From: Acidimicrobiia bacterium
Lineage (GTDB): Bacteria > Actinomycetota > Acidimicrobiia > Acidimicrobiales > AC-14
NCBI GenBank assembly: GCA_023265045.1
Contig: JAHFUQ010000002.1
Coordinates: forward strand, 47,014-111,013
Direction: 5' to 3'
Length of the DNA stretch: 64,000 nt
Positions 7,106-15,669 of the stretch are shown in pieces. The number at the start of each line of letters is the position of its first letter. The first letter of the stretch is position 1. The notes beneath the pieces were generated by a model, which saw only the letters and a program-made list of their open reading frames with translations, ran no database searches and had not been told where the DNA came from. The position numbers were made by a program, and so were the translations under genes.

Positions 7106-8743
7106 TCAGCGCCGCGTCGTGCGGGCCCAGCGCTCGGCGTTCCAGGACACCCCGCCGCCGACGTTGCGCTCCACCCCGACGAAAGTGTCCCGGACGGCGA
7201 GGAGCATCGGCGCATGGAACAGCGGGAGGCTGGGCATGTCCTCCCAGATCAGGCGGTCGGCTTCCTCCAGGAGCTGCGCCTGCCGCCCCTGATCGAGCTC
7301 CTCGGCCACCTGCGCCACCAACTGGTTGAGGCGGACGTTCGAGTAGCCCCAGTTCCCGCCTCCAGGCCGGAACTGCGCGGGCACCGCGCCGTCGGCTCGT
7401 TTGCCGTAGGAAGTGATCTCCAGGTCCAAATTTCCATTCGCCAACTCGGTCGTGATCGCTGGGAACGGGAGGTTGTCGGGGCGCGCCTCGATGCCGGCCC
7501 GTTTGAGCTGGTCCTGGACGAGCTCCTCGATCACGAGCCGTCCCTGGTCGCCGCTCGAGGTCGAGATCCGGAACGACAGTCGCTGGTCGCCGCGGGCGTA
7601 GACACCGTCCCCGCCCAGGCGAAAGCCGGCCCGCTCGAGGAGTGACTTGGCGCCGGCCACGTCCGGGCGGTCGTACCGGCCGCCGCGGGTGTCCCGATAC
7701 CAAGGCTGACCGTCGGCGAACAGGTGGTTGTTGGCCAGCGCCAGCTCCACTCCGACCCCTCGGAACCGGGCGAGGATGGCAGGCCGGTCCACGGCGAGGG
7801 CAATCGCCCGCCGGACGTCAGGAATGGCCAGGAACTCGTTGCGGAGGTTGAACCCGAGCTGGTGCTGGGCCAGCCCGCCGAACACGTCCGTGCGCAGGCC
7901 GGGGATCCGGCGCAGGCGTGCGACATCGTCCGCGGGGGCGTCCCTCGCCACCAGGTCGATCTCACCGTTCCCCAGCGCGGGGATGGGGTCGGAGACGATG
8001 CGATAGACGATGGACTCGAGGCTGGCTGGTCGTCCCCAGTACCTCTCGTTGCGAACGAGCGTCAGGTCCTTGCCCGGGTTGTTGCTCGCGATGCGAAACG
8101 GCCCTCCGGAGACGAGGGCATCGGGATCGAACCGATCGAAGCCGTGGTTCCACCCCACCCTCCGGGCGATGTGGGCGGGAACGAGCGCCTGAGCGCCCCA
8201 GAGCATTGCCTGCCAGAGCCGGTAGGGCCGCTTGTAGACGAGGGTGACGGTCCTGCCGTCGTCGGCCCCGGTGATGCTCTCGATCGGCTCAGCCACGTCG
8301 GGGAAGCGGATCGCCTCGGCTGGGCTGCCGTCGATGTCGGTCGCGCCCGGGAGGCGCATCTTCCAGTTGTAGATGAAGTCGTCGGCGGTGATCGGAACCC
8401 CGTCAGACCACACCGCCTTGGGGTTGATCCGGTAGACGACCGTCTGAGGGCTGGCGTTCGTCATCTCCACGCTGTCCAACAGGTCACGGTCCCAGGCCAA
8501 CGATCCGTCCGGCGCCCGCGCTGCCGGGGAGGGCCACACGCGTAGCATCAGCTGCCCGAGCATCCCGACGTTGTGGCGCGCCAGGGCGATGTTGAAGCCG
8601 GCTACATCGCCGGCCCCCCCGACTACGAGCGTCCTGCCGGGCACCGTCACCGGCGTCTTCTCCGTCGCCGGCGTGCCGCGCCCGTCTCCGCCGGCACAGG
8701 CGGTGCAGCTGAGCAGGAGGAGCGCGGTTGTCAACTCGCTCAC
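7106..8743 (-). CDS. ABC substrate-binding lipoprotein, family 5 (peptide type)
   Basis: A 545-residue extracytoplasmic binding protein. It begins with a short lipoprotein signal (ALLLLSC/CTACAGG) containing a lipobox cysteine. The SBP_bac_5 body follows: DSVEMTNASPQTVVYRINPK, AVWSDGVPITADDFIYNW, then FNLRNEFLAIPDVRRAIALAVDR and LIWEDMPSLPLFHAPML near the end. The start is GTG 8743. It is a clear paralogue of the next gene upstream (8785-10437), sharing many of the same phrases, so the operon supplies two binding proteins to one permease pair. The ligand cannot be read from the sequence. Confidence 0.9.
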   Translation of the reverse strand: MSELTTALLLLSCTACAGGDGRGTPATEKTPVTVPGRTLVVGGAGDVAGFNIALARHNVGMLGQLMLRVWPSPAARAPDGSLAWDRDLLDSVEMTNASPQTVVYRINPKAVWSDGVPITADDFIYNWKMRLPGATDIDGSPAEAIRFPDVAEPIESITGADDGRTVTLVYKRPYRLWQAMLWGAQALVPAHIARRVGWNHGFDRFDPDALVSGGPFRIASNNPGKDLTLVRNERYWGRPASLESIVYRIVSDPIPALGNGEIDLVARDAPADDVARLRRIPGLRTDVFGGLAQHQLGFNLRNEFLAIPDVRRAIALAVDRPAILARFRGVGVELALANNHLFADGQPWYRDTRGGRYDRPDVAGAKSLLERAGFRLGGDGVYARGDQRLSFRISTSSGDQGRLVIEELVQDQLKRAGIEARPDNLPFPAITTELANGNLDLEITSYGKRADGAVPAQFRPGGGNWGYSNVRLNQLVAQVAEELDQGRQAQLLEEADRLIWEDMPSLPLFHAPMLLAVRDTFVGVERNVGGGVSWNAERWARTTRR

Positions 8744-8784
8744 GAACCGCGGGGCCCGGCCCGGCGGCTCAGCGTCGGCGCCAC

Positions 8785-10437
8785 CTACCTGCCAGCCTTT
8801 CGGGCCCAGCGCTCCAGGTTCCAGAACGGAGAAGCCCCCGGCGCCGCCGGATTGGGCTCGACGTTCACGAACGTGCTGCGAACGGCCATCAGGCCGGGGA
8901 GCTGGTAGAGCGGCACAATCGGCAGGTCGTCCCAGAGGATTCGATCGGCTTCATCCAGAATGGCCTGTCGCTCGGCGTCGTCGAGCTCGAGGTTCGACTG
9001 GGCGACCAGCTCGTTCGGTCTCGGGTTGGCGTAGCCCCACCGGTTGCCGGGCCGGAACTGGTTGACGCTTCCGAACAGGTTCTTGCCGTAGAGGGTGACC
9101 TCCACGTCGAAGTCCCCATTGCTCAGCTGGGGGCCGAGGACGCTGTCCGGGGCGTTCTCGATCCGCAGCTCGATGCCGGCCTGCTTGACCTGGGCCTGCA
9201 CGAGCTGGAGCTCGGCCTCGTGGGGAAACTCGGGAAAGGTGCGGGCCCGAAGCGCCAGCCGTTTGCCGTCACGGGCGTAGACACCGTCCGCTCCGAGCGA
9301 AAACCCTGCCTCCTCGAGCAGTCTCTTCGCGCCCGCCACGTCGGGCCGGTCGTAGCGGCCCCCGCTCGTGTCCCGATAGGCGGGCTGGCGGTCGGAGCGC
9401 AGGAAGCTGTTGACCACGTTGACGGTCGGGTCGCGGTCGACCATGCGGTCGACGGCCAGCGCAAACGCCTTGCGCACGGCCGGCAGGGCAAGGAGCTCGT
9501 TGCGCAGGTTGAACCCCACGTACTCCTGGGACAGCGTCGGCGTGACTCTTGTCGTGATGTCCCGTGTCTGCCTGAGCTGGGCGATGAGGTCGGGGACGGC
9601 GTGGCCCACGAGAAGGTCTCCCTCGCCGCTCTTGAGGGCCGTGGCGCCCGCCTCCTCCCCGGTGAACCGGAAGACGACGCGGTCCAGCGTCGCCGGCGCG
9701 CCCCAGAAGCGCTCGTTGCGAACGAGAGTCAGGTCCCGGCCGGGGTTGAAGCTCCCGATCTTGTATGGGCCGTTGGACACTTCGAGCGTCGGGTCGAACC
9801 GGGCGAAGCCGGAATTGAACCCGACCCGCCGGGCGACATGGGCCGGGATCAGATAGTTGAAGAGGAGCCCCGCCTTCCACTGCACGTTGCGCGCCTTGTA
9901 CACGACGGTCACGGTCCTGCCCCCGTCCGAGCCGGTGACGCTGGCGATGGGATCCCCCCCGCCGGGAAGCGCAACCGACTGCGTCGGCGTGCCGTCGGCA
10001 TCCCTAGCGCCGGGGCGGGCCGTCTCCCAGTTGTAGATGAAGTCGTCGGCGTCGACGGGGGCCCCGTCGGACCAAACGGCCCTGGGGTTGATCTTGTAGA
10101 CGACCGTCTGGGGGTCCGTGTTGATCATTTCCGCGCTCGTGAGGAGATCGGTGTTGAGCGCGAACTGGAAATCGGGCCGTACGATCCATGCTCCCCGCCA
10201 TAGGGCGGACATGACGGCAAGGTTCGTGGCGGACTGCTTGTCGGGGATCTTGACGTTGAAGCCGGCGGGCTCCTCGGCCCCGACAACGGTGAGGGTTCCT
10301 CCTACCTGCGTCCCGGCGGTGCCAGTCGATCGCGAGTCCGTCCGGCCATCGCCGCACCCAGCTGTCGCGAGCACCAGCCCCAAGCCGATCGCACCGCTGG
10401 TTGCCGATGAGAAGGTCCTGGGTCTTCTTGCTTTCAC
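8785..10437 (-). CDS. ABC substrate-binding lipoprotein, family 5 (paralogue)
   Basis: A 550-residue binding protein with a convincing lipoprotein signal (AIGLGLVLATAGC, lipobox TAGC). The SBP_bac_5 body includes EMINTDPQTVVYKINPRAVW, DGAPVDADDFIYNWE, YVGFNLRNELLALPAVRKA and ILWDDLPIVPLYQLPG. The frame is open ~134 codons further upstream. GTG 10437 is chosen because a GGAG-rich ribosome site (GGGGAGGGAGCGG on the minus strand) lies just ahead, a signal peptide follows, and the start overlaps the DUF1059 stop by 4 nt. Transcribed with DUF1059 upstream and the second binding protein 41 nt downstream. Confidence 0.9.
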   Translation of the reverse strand: MKARRPRTFSSATSGAIGLGLVLATAGCGDGRTDSRSTGTAGTQVGGTLTVVGAEEPAGFNVKIPDKQSATNLAVMSALWRGAWIVRPDFQFALNTDLLTSAEMINTDPQTVVYKINPRAVWSDGAPVDADDFIYNWETARPGARDADGTPTQSVALPGGGDPIASVTGSDGGRTVTVVYKARNVQWKAGLLFNYLIPAHVARRVGFNSGFARFDPTLEVSNGPYKIGSFNPGRDLTLVRNERFWGAPATLDRVVFRFTGEEAGATALKSGEGDLLVGHAVPDLIAQLRQTRDITTRVTPTLSQEYVGFNLRNELLALPAVRKAFALAVDRMVDRDPTVNVVNSFLRSDRQPAYRDTSGGRYDRPDVAGAKRLLEEAGFSLGADGVYARDGKRLALRARTFPEFPHEAELQLVQAQVKQAGIELRIENAPDSVLGPQLSNGDFDVEVTLYGKNLFGSVNQFRPGNRWGYANPRPNELVAQSNLELDDAERQAILDEADRILWDDLPIVPLYQLPGLMAVRSTFVNVEPNPAAPGASPFWNLERWARKAGR

Positions 10438-10643
10438 TCTCCGCTCCCTCCCCGGGCTGACGAGTCGAGGTGCCTTCGCCGGCCTGTTGTCCCAAGCAGT
10501 GCTGCGGCCGCCTCGACGGTGAGCTCCGATCCATGGCTCTCGCGGGCGTGCGCCTGGGCTGCCGCAATGAGCTGGTCGCGATCGTCCCCGACCGTTTCGA
10601 ATCCACAATCGCAGCGAAGAACCCCGTGCGCGCCCATGTCCAT
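10434..10643 (-). CDS. small DUF1059-family protein
   Basis: A 69-residue protein reading VLRCDCGFETVGDDRDQLIA then AQAHARESHGSELTVEAAAA. This matches the DUF1059 pattern of a CDCGF cysteine knuckle followed by a helix with HARE.HG. The paired cysteines and the two histidines could bind a metal, but no function is established. It is the first gene of the importer operon, directly downstream of the putative SARP box, and its stop overlaps the start of the binding-protein gene by 4 nt. Confidence 0.8.
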   Translation of the reverse strand: MDMGAHGVLRCDCGFETVGDDRDQLIAAAQAHARESHGSELTVEAAAALLGTTGRRRHLDSSARGGSGE

Positions 10644-10669
10644 CCGTGAGCGTGACGGTACGAAGCGGG

Positions 10670-10687
10670 CGTTGATGCAGCGTTGAT
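10670..10687 (+). promoter_or_regulatory. putative SARP box, CGTTGAT-N4-CGTTGAT
   Basis: Two identical heptamers at 10670-10676 and 10681-10687 give the 11-bp period characteristic of direct repeats bound by OmpR-type domains of SARP regulators. They lie ~27 bp upstream of the DUF1059 start, in the promoter position of the importer operon. A similar pair occurs at 14286-14303 ahead of the SARP-type regulator gene. Confidence 0.5.
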
Positions 10688-10700
10688 GACGCGGTCATCA
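10684..10700. promoter_or_regulatory. inverted repeat at the regulator stop codon
   Basis: TGATGAC-GCG-GTCATCA forms a perfect 7-bp inverted repeat covering the stop codon of the SARP-type gene and overlapping the second SARP-box heptamer. It may be a weak terminator (no T-run follows) or part of the operator. Confidence 0.35.
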
Positions 10701-13700
10701 GCGGACCGTCAGCTGCTCGACCTGGGCTGTAAGGGCGGTCATGCCGAGCTGCTCGGCCGTCCTGCCAGCCGCGGTGAGCAGCTCGGTCGATCGGTCCCGG
10801 TCGCCCCCTGGACGCTGGCGGAGCGCGCGGCCGTACCAATACTGGGTCCGGCAGAGTAGGGGCGGGGCCGACAGGCCGGCGTCGACGGGCAGGGCGTTCT
10901 CGAAGTGCCCTTCGGCGTCGTCCCAGCGTTCGAGCGTCGCGGCCAGCATGCCCAGGTGGCGGTCCACCGATCCGAAGCAGTAAGCGGGCATCCCCGTCAC
11001 GACCTGACCGGCGTAGGGCAGCAACCTGCCGTAAAGGCGGCCGGCGTGGTCTCGATCATGCAGTGCAGTCGCCACCTCCACCAGGTTCGCGAGGAGGCCC
11101 ATCTGCATCACTCGCCGCGTGCCCGGGAGGGCGTCCGTCAGGTCAGTGAGATCGGCTCTCGCACCCTCGCTATCGCCGGTGCCGGCCCTCGCCACCGCCA
11201 ACCACCCACGGTAAACCGGCGCAAAGTCTTGTCCCCCGGTAGCGCCGCGTCGGCTGACCTCGAGCAGGTCCTGGAATCGGCCCTGGTTCCACAGCAGGGT
11301 CGACGCGCGGTGGCTTGCCGGACGTCGCGTCCGCTTTTCGGCGAAGACCTCGTCCGCGCGGTCGGCGAGGGCTTGGACCTCCTCGAATCGACCGTCCATG
11401 TCCGCCTGCACCACGCGCCAACGGGCGGCGTTCGACCGGGGACCCCAGGCGCGAGTCTCCCGACCGAGCCGCTCGAGCAGCTGCACATCGGCGTCGAACC
11501 CGGCCCGGTCCCCGTTGATGAGACGGGAGATAACTCGCTCGTCGTAGCCGAAGCCTGGGTGCTGGTCGTTGGTGTGGAGAGTCACAAGCTCCTCGGCGAT
11601 GGCCAGGAGGCCGGCCGCATCCGGCGTTCCGAGGAGGACGGTCCATCTTCGGTAGAGCACGTAGCCGAGCGCGACCTCGTCGCCGACGGCGTAGGCGAGC
11701 TCGAGAGCTTCCTCGCTGAGACGGTCGGAGACCTCGTCGAACGGCACCCGAACGGTTGCCAGCGCGGCCAGCAGGCGGGCACGGAGGCTCGGCGAGCGGT
11801 CCCCGAGAGCATCGAGCGCCTCCCCGATCGGCTCCTGTCGCTGTCCTTGGCCACCGACGCCGACGGCCTGGAGGCAGGCGGCCTCCGCCAGCTCGTCGAC
11901 CATCCCGTAGGCGCCTGCCTCGCCCGCCGCGAGACGGGCCACGTCCCGCCCTTCGTCGTTCCGGCCGTCGCGATAGAGGGCCTGCGACAACGCCAGCAGC
12001 ACGGCGACCCGCCGCTGATGGTCGGGCGGACGAAGAGCGTCGAGAGCGCCGAGCCCACGCTGGAGGATGGCCACGGCGGCGTCGGCCGCGGGCAAGGCGA
12101 GGGCGTGGTCCGCCGCCGCCACGGCGTAGTCGGCGGCCTTCTCGGCGCAGCCCGCGGTGGCCGCCTCCGCGAAATGGTGGGCCAACGCCGGTAGGCGGTC
12201 GCCGTCTTCGCCGGAGCCGGACTCGATGGCCTCCCCCACGAGCCGGTGCAGGCGCGCCCGGCGGGCGGCCCCGAGGCGGCCGCACAAGGCATCGCGCACC
12301 AGTGCATGGGCGAAGCGGTAGGAGCCAGGGGTCCCGACTTCGACCACCAGGCGGGCGGCGACGCCCTCCTCCACGGCGTCGAGGGTGGCGTCGCTCTCCG
12401 CCTGGCCGGCGGCGCGCTCGAGCACGTCCAGGTCGAAGTCGATACCTACCACCGCGGCCAAGGTGAGCGCCCTGTTGGCGTCTTCGGACAGCCGTCCCAG
12501 GCGGCGCCCGACGACATCCACGACGCCGGCTGGAACGTCAAGCTGAGCGTCGCCCGAGTAGTACCGCCACGGGCCCGCACGGCGGAACACCGCTCCGGTC
12601 TCCCCCAAGTGGCGGAGGAGCTCACCGACGAAGAACGGATTGCCGGCGGTGTGCGACCACAACGCCCTGGCCAGGGGCGCGGGGTCCTCCGCGTCCCCGC
12701 TGGTGGCGGCCACGAACGCCTCCACCCCGGCCTCGTCGAGGCCCCGCAGCGAAAGCCACTCGACGCCGGGCTGCCGGCGGAGGTCAGCCAGCGCAGCGGT
12801 GAGCGGGTGGTCCCGGCCGACCTCGGAGTCGCGGTAGGTGACCACCACCAGAAGGCGCTCGGCGTCGTCCGACGCCAGGAGGTGGCGCAGGAGCTGCAAC
12901 GTCGCCGGGGCGGCCCAGTGGAGATCGTCGAGCACGAGCACGACCGGTGCGGCCACGGCGGCTCGGCGCAGCAGCCCGACGACCGCTTCGAACAGTCGCC
13001 AGCGATCCGAGTCAGCGTCGACGCTGTACGGCGGGGCCGTGCCCGGCAGGCGGCGGGCGAGCGCCGGAACGAGCCGCATGAGCTCACCCCCGTGCGCGGC
13101 CACGTGATCGATGAGCTCGCCGACGGGTGCACCGAGCACGTACTGGGCGAGGGCCTGTGCAAAGGGCTGGTACGCCACGCCGAGGTCCTCGTCGCAGCGC
13201 CCGTAGAGGACGCGCGCGCCCTCGCCGTAGGCCAGCCGAGCGCCGTGCGCCACCAGCGTGGTCTTGCCGACTCCGGGTTCGCCCGCCACCAGCACCGCGT
13301 GGCGGCCATCGACTGTGGCCCGTTTGAAGGCCGCAGCCAGTGCGTTCGTCTCCGCCACCCGGCCCACCACGAAGCTGCCGGGAGCGGCCGCCAGCGCCCG
13401 CGGCAAGACTAAGGCCGGCGCCTGGGCCGAGCCCTCCAGCCCACGAGCGCCTTCGTCGCCCAGCAGCCGCAGGTAGGTCGCGTCCGTGGCAGGGGAAGGG
13501 TTGACGCCGAGCGCCTCGGTGAGCACGGCCCGGCAGCGCTCGTAGGCCTCGAGGGCCGCACCCCGGTTGCCGGCGCCGGCGTGCGCGGCCATGAGCAGCT
13601 GGTAGGCCGACTCCCGGTAGGGCTCGAGGGCGACGGCCTCCTCGGCTGCCACCAGCGCGTCGAGCCACTCCGCCCGCGCCAGCGCAGCCTGGGCCCGCAC

Positions 13701-14213
13701 TTCAAGGGCAGACAGGTGCAGCTCCCGAAGCTCGGCCTGGCGCCGCTCGACCCACACCCCGGTGGCGCCGGGAGCGAAGTGGCGGGCGGCGATCTCCGCC
13801 GCCTGGGCGGCGAGCGTGTCCGCGGCCGCCGCATCCCCAGCGTCCAGCGCGGTCCGGGCGTCGGACAGGGCCGTGGCCGCCTCCTCCACGTCAACAGCCA
13901 CTTCTGCGGGCAACTGCAGCTGGTACGTCCCCGCCACGGTGGCCAGGGCGACCGCGCCGTCGAGATCCGCCGCCCCGAGCGCCCCCCGGATCTTGAATGC
14001 CACCCCCCGCAGCATCTGCTCCCAGGAGGCGGGCAGCTCTTCGCCCCACAGCACCTCCGCCAGCTCGTCGCGCGGGACGGGACGGTGGCGTTCGCACGCC
14101 AGGTAGGCGAGGGCAACGCGGCCCGGGCGGCCCAGCCCGCCGGCGGGCACGGCCACGCCGTCGACCTCAAGGCCTACCTGTCCGGCCAGCGTGAGCCGCC
14201 GTGCCATCGCCAT
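10698..14213 (-). CDS. SARP/AfsR-like regulator: winged helix, BTAD, AAA ATPase, TPR tail
   Basis: The 1171-residue regulator begins with an OmpR-type winged helix (GLGRPGRVALAYLACERH, RDELAEVLWG) over residues ~1-100. A bacterial transcriptional activator domain of helical repeats extends to ~255. An NTPase follows with Walker A AGEPGVGKTTLVAHG near residue 310 and Walker B PVVLVLDDLHWA near 420. The C-terminal ~550 residues look like TPR-type helical hairpins; there is no C-terminal LuxR HTH. Such proteins bind direct repeats with 11-bp spacing and act as ATP-dependent activators. It is co-directional with and upstream of the importer operon and divergent from the cupin gene. The CGTTGA(T/C) repeats at both promoters suggest it controls itself and the importer. 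Confidence 0.9.
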   Translation of the reverse strand: MAMARRLTLAGQVGLEVDGVAVPAGGLGRPGRVALAYLACERHRPVPRDELAEVLWGEELPASWEQMLRGVAFKIRGALGAADLDGAVALATVAGTYQLQLPAEVAVDVEEAATALSDARTALDAGDAAAADTLAAQAAEIAARHFAPGATGVWVERRQAELRELHLSALEVRAQAALARAEWLDALVAAEEAVALEPYRESAYQLLMAAHAGAGNRGAALEAYERCRAVLTEALGVNPSPATDATYLRLLGDEGARGLEGSAQAPALVLPRALAAAPGSFVVGRVAETNALAAAFKRATVDGRHAVLVAGEPGVGKTTLVAHGARLAYGEGARVLYGRCDEDLGVAYQPFAQALAQYVLGAPVGELIDHVAAHGGELMRLVPALARRLPGTAPPYSVDADSDRWRLFEAVVGLLRRAAVAAPVVLVLDDLHWAAPATLQLLRHLLASDDAERLLVVVTYRDSEVGRDHPLTAALADLRRQPGVEWLSLRGLDEAGVEAFVAATSGDAEDPAPLARALWSHTAGNPFFVGELLRHLGETGAVFRRAGPWRYYSGDAQLDVPAGVVDVVGRRLGRLSEDANRALTLAAVVGIDFDLDVLERAAGQAESDATLDAVEEGVAARLVVEVGTPGSYRFAHALVRDALCGRLGAARRARLHRLVGEAIESGSGEDGDRLPALAHHFAEAATAGCAEKAADYAVAAADHALALPAADAAVAILQRGLGALDALRPPDHQRRVAVLLALSQALYRDGRNDEGRDVARLAAGEAGAYGMVDELAEAACLQAVGVGGQGQRQEPIGEALDALGDRSPSLRARLLAALATVRVPFDEVSDRLSEEALELAYAVGDEVALGYVLYRRWTVLLGTPDAAGLLAIAEELVTLHTNDQHPGFGYDERVISRLINGDRAGFDADVQLLERLGRETRAWGPRSNAARWRVVQADMDGRFEEVQALADRADEVFAEKRTRRPASHRASTLLWNQGRFQDLLEVSRRGATGGQDFAPVYRGWLAVARAGTGDSEGARADLTDLTDALPGTRRVMQMGLLANLVEVATALHDRDHAGRLYGRLLPYAGQVVTGMPAYCFGSVDRHLGMLAATLERWDDAEGHFENALPVDAGLSAPPLLCRTQYWYGRALRQRPGGDRDRSTELLTAAGRTAEQLGMTALTAQVEQLTVR

Positions 14214-14285
14214 TCACCCTACTCGTGCCCGTTCCTCCGGGCCCCTGATGTTCGACACGACGCCGTTGATGCCAACTCCAACGCG

Positions 14286-14303
14286 GTCAACGGGTCGTCA
14301 ACG
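14286..14303 (-). promoter_or_regulatory. putative SARP box, CGTTGAC-N4-CGTTGAC (minus strand)
   Basis: On the plus strand GTCAACG-ggtc-GTCAACG, an exact heptamer direct repeat with 11-bp period. On the minus strand it reads CGTTGAC twice, nearly the same heptamer as at 10670-10687. It lies between the SARP-type regulator (start 14213) and the divergent cupin gene (start 14366), so it could serve either. A single further CGTTGAT occurs at 14264-14270. Confidence 0.5.
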
Positions 14304-14365
14304 CGCCGTTCGTACGGTCGGCCTCGATGACAAACCCGCACACCGCAGCGACCGGAGGGATTGCG

Positions 14366-14875
14366 ATGACGGCCACGATGACAGACCTCCCCGAGCGAGT
14401 GACACCCTCGGCGGCACCCGCCGCCGAGTACGAACGCACGACGCGCCGGCCCGCATGGGCCGTCCTCGCCATGGTCGGCGGGCTCTTGGTCGTCGCCGCC
14501 TCAACCGCTCCACTCGTCATGAACCTCGCTCGTGAGACGACCCACGCCGCAGGGGCGGCGTCAACGTCTGCGGTTTCGCTTCCCACCGTCGGAACGTCCG
14601 CGACCACCTATCTGCCGGGGCACTCGAGCGCGTGGCACGTGCACCCGGGCGTGCACTCGGTCGTGGTGCTGCGCGGCACGTTGACGATCTACGACGAGCA
14701 CTGTGTCCGTTCTGAGTATGGACCTGGCCAGGTCTACTTGGGCGGGGACGCCCCTCACTTGGCCCGCAACGACGGCGCCGAGTCCCTCGATGTCGCCATC
14801 ACGTTCGTCTACCTCCCGCTCAGCGGGGATCATGGCGTCGCAGTTTCGCCGCCCGAGGGATGTGACCTCCGATGA
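14366..14875 (+). CDS. membrane-anchored cupin-domain protein
   Basis: A 169-residue protein with a cytoplasmic N-terminus, one transmembrane helix (AVLAMVGGLLVVAASTAPLV) and an extracytoplasmic cupin domain. The metal-binding motif 1 region reads PGHSSAWHVHPGVHSVVVLRG, followed by GTLTIYDE and a late PHLARNDG. The histidines W-H-V-H are typical cupin metal ligands. ATG 14366 follows GGAGGG at 14354-14359, which decides against the longer 14327 start. It overlaps the next gene by 4 nt. The role is unknown; it is divergent from the SARP-type regulator and may be under the same repeat element. Confidence 0.75.
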   Translation: MTATMTDLPERVTPSAAPAAEYERTTRRPAWAVLAMVGGLLVVAASTAPLVMNLARETTHAAGAASTSAVSLPTVGTSATTYLPGHSSAWHVHPGVHSVVVLRGTLTIYDEHCVRSEYGPGQVYLGGDAPHLARNDGAESLDVAITFVYLPLSGDHGVAVSPPEGCDLR

Positions 14876-15669
14876 CGGCGTCGAGGGTCAAGCCCGAGGC
14901 TACCTACCTCATCCTTGGTTCTCCCGCTCTCGCCGGTCGTCACCGTCCCGATGAGCTGATGAATGTCTTCACGAACGAGGCGGCAGCTCGAGGCGCGTTC
15001 CAGGATCTCCGGCGCGAGGTGGGATCCGGGTCGGGTTGGGCCGAGCTCGTGGTGGTGGAGGAGGGCGTCGTCAGGCCACTCTGCTGGTTCGGTCTGCCGC
15101 CTGCGGATGGGCGCGCTTGCGTCGCGCCGGCACCAGAGACAAGGCGCCCGACTGCCCGGTGGGTCTGCGGGGTCCTGGCGGTTGCCGCCGGTGCGGCACT
15201 GTGGCTGTTCGCTGGTAGCGCAGGGCGTGTCGGCGCGGCCGTTGCGCCCCACGTTACGAAAACCGGGCTCATCACGGTGACCGACGGGCAGCGTGCCGAA
15301 GCGACGGTGACGAACGACAGCGACGCGTGCCATCGAATCGAGATTGCGCTCATAGACGGCGACGGTCACCCTGTGGCCTCGGACGCAAGAACCGTATGTC
15401 CGAGCCAGCACCTCACGGTCGGGCACAGCCCGAACGGAAAACTCCGGCTGCGGTCCGTCGTCGCCCTGTATGGCGTCGCCGAGTCGATCGTCCAGCCTTT
15501 CAACTTGCGGGGTTCGGACGGCTGGGCCCACCGCAAGCGCCGCCTCGGCGCGATGGCCGAAATCGAGAGTCGCGTGTTCGGCCGCCAGTCGGCCCTTGAT
15601 TTTTTTTGGCGCACCACGCCGCCCACTTGCAGGCCGGCTACGCCGGCTACCAGTCGCCCGCCGCCCTGA
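14872..15669 (+). CDS. hypothetical single-pass membrane protein, C-terminus uncertain
   Basis: The frame encodes 265 residues. A cytoplasmic domain of ~95 residues (TNEAAARGAFQDLRREVGSG) precedes a transmembrane helix (WVCGVLAVAAGAALWLFAG) and an exported beta-rich domain (ITVTDGQRAEATVTNDSDAC) with two cysteines that could pair. I do not recognise the family. The start overlaps the cupin stop by 4 nt (ATGA), so the two are probably one unit. The last ~40 residues after FNLRG become Arg/Pro-rich and run over an 8-T tract into a frameshifted neighbour, so the natural C-terminus may be near 15520. Confidence 0.55.
   Translation: MTASRVKPEATYLILGSPALAGRHRPDELMNVFTNEAAARGAFQDLRREVGSGSGWAELVVVEEGVVRPLCWFGLPPADGRACVAPAPETRRPTARWVCGVLAVAAGAALWLFAGSAGRVGAAVAPHVTKTGLITVTDGQRAEATVTNDSDACHRIEIALIDGDGHPVASDARTVCPSQHLTVGHSPNGKLRLRSVVALYGVAESIVQPFNLRGSDGWAHRKRRLGAMAEIESRVFGRQSALDFFWRTTPPTCRPATPATSRPPP

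Noticed and set aside
6077..7645. Long plus-strand open frame (522 codons) across the permease and binding-protein genes
   Set aside because: His/Arg/Asp-rich composition with no motif; it is the antisense of clear ABC-transporter genes in GC-rich DNA.
10438..10839. N-terminal extension of the binding protein by 134 codons
   Set aside because: It would bury the lipoprotein signal peptide and cover the DUF1059 gene; GTG 10437 has a ribosome site and a 4-nt overlap.
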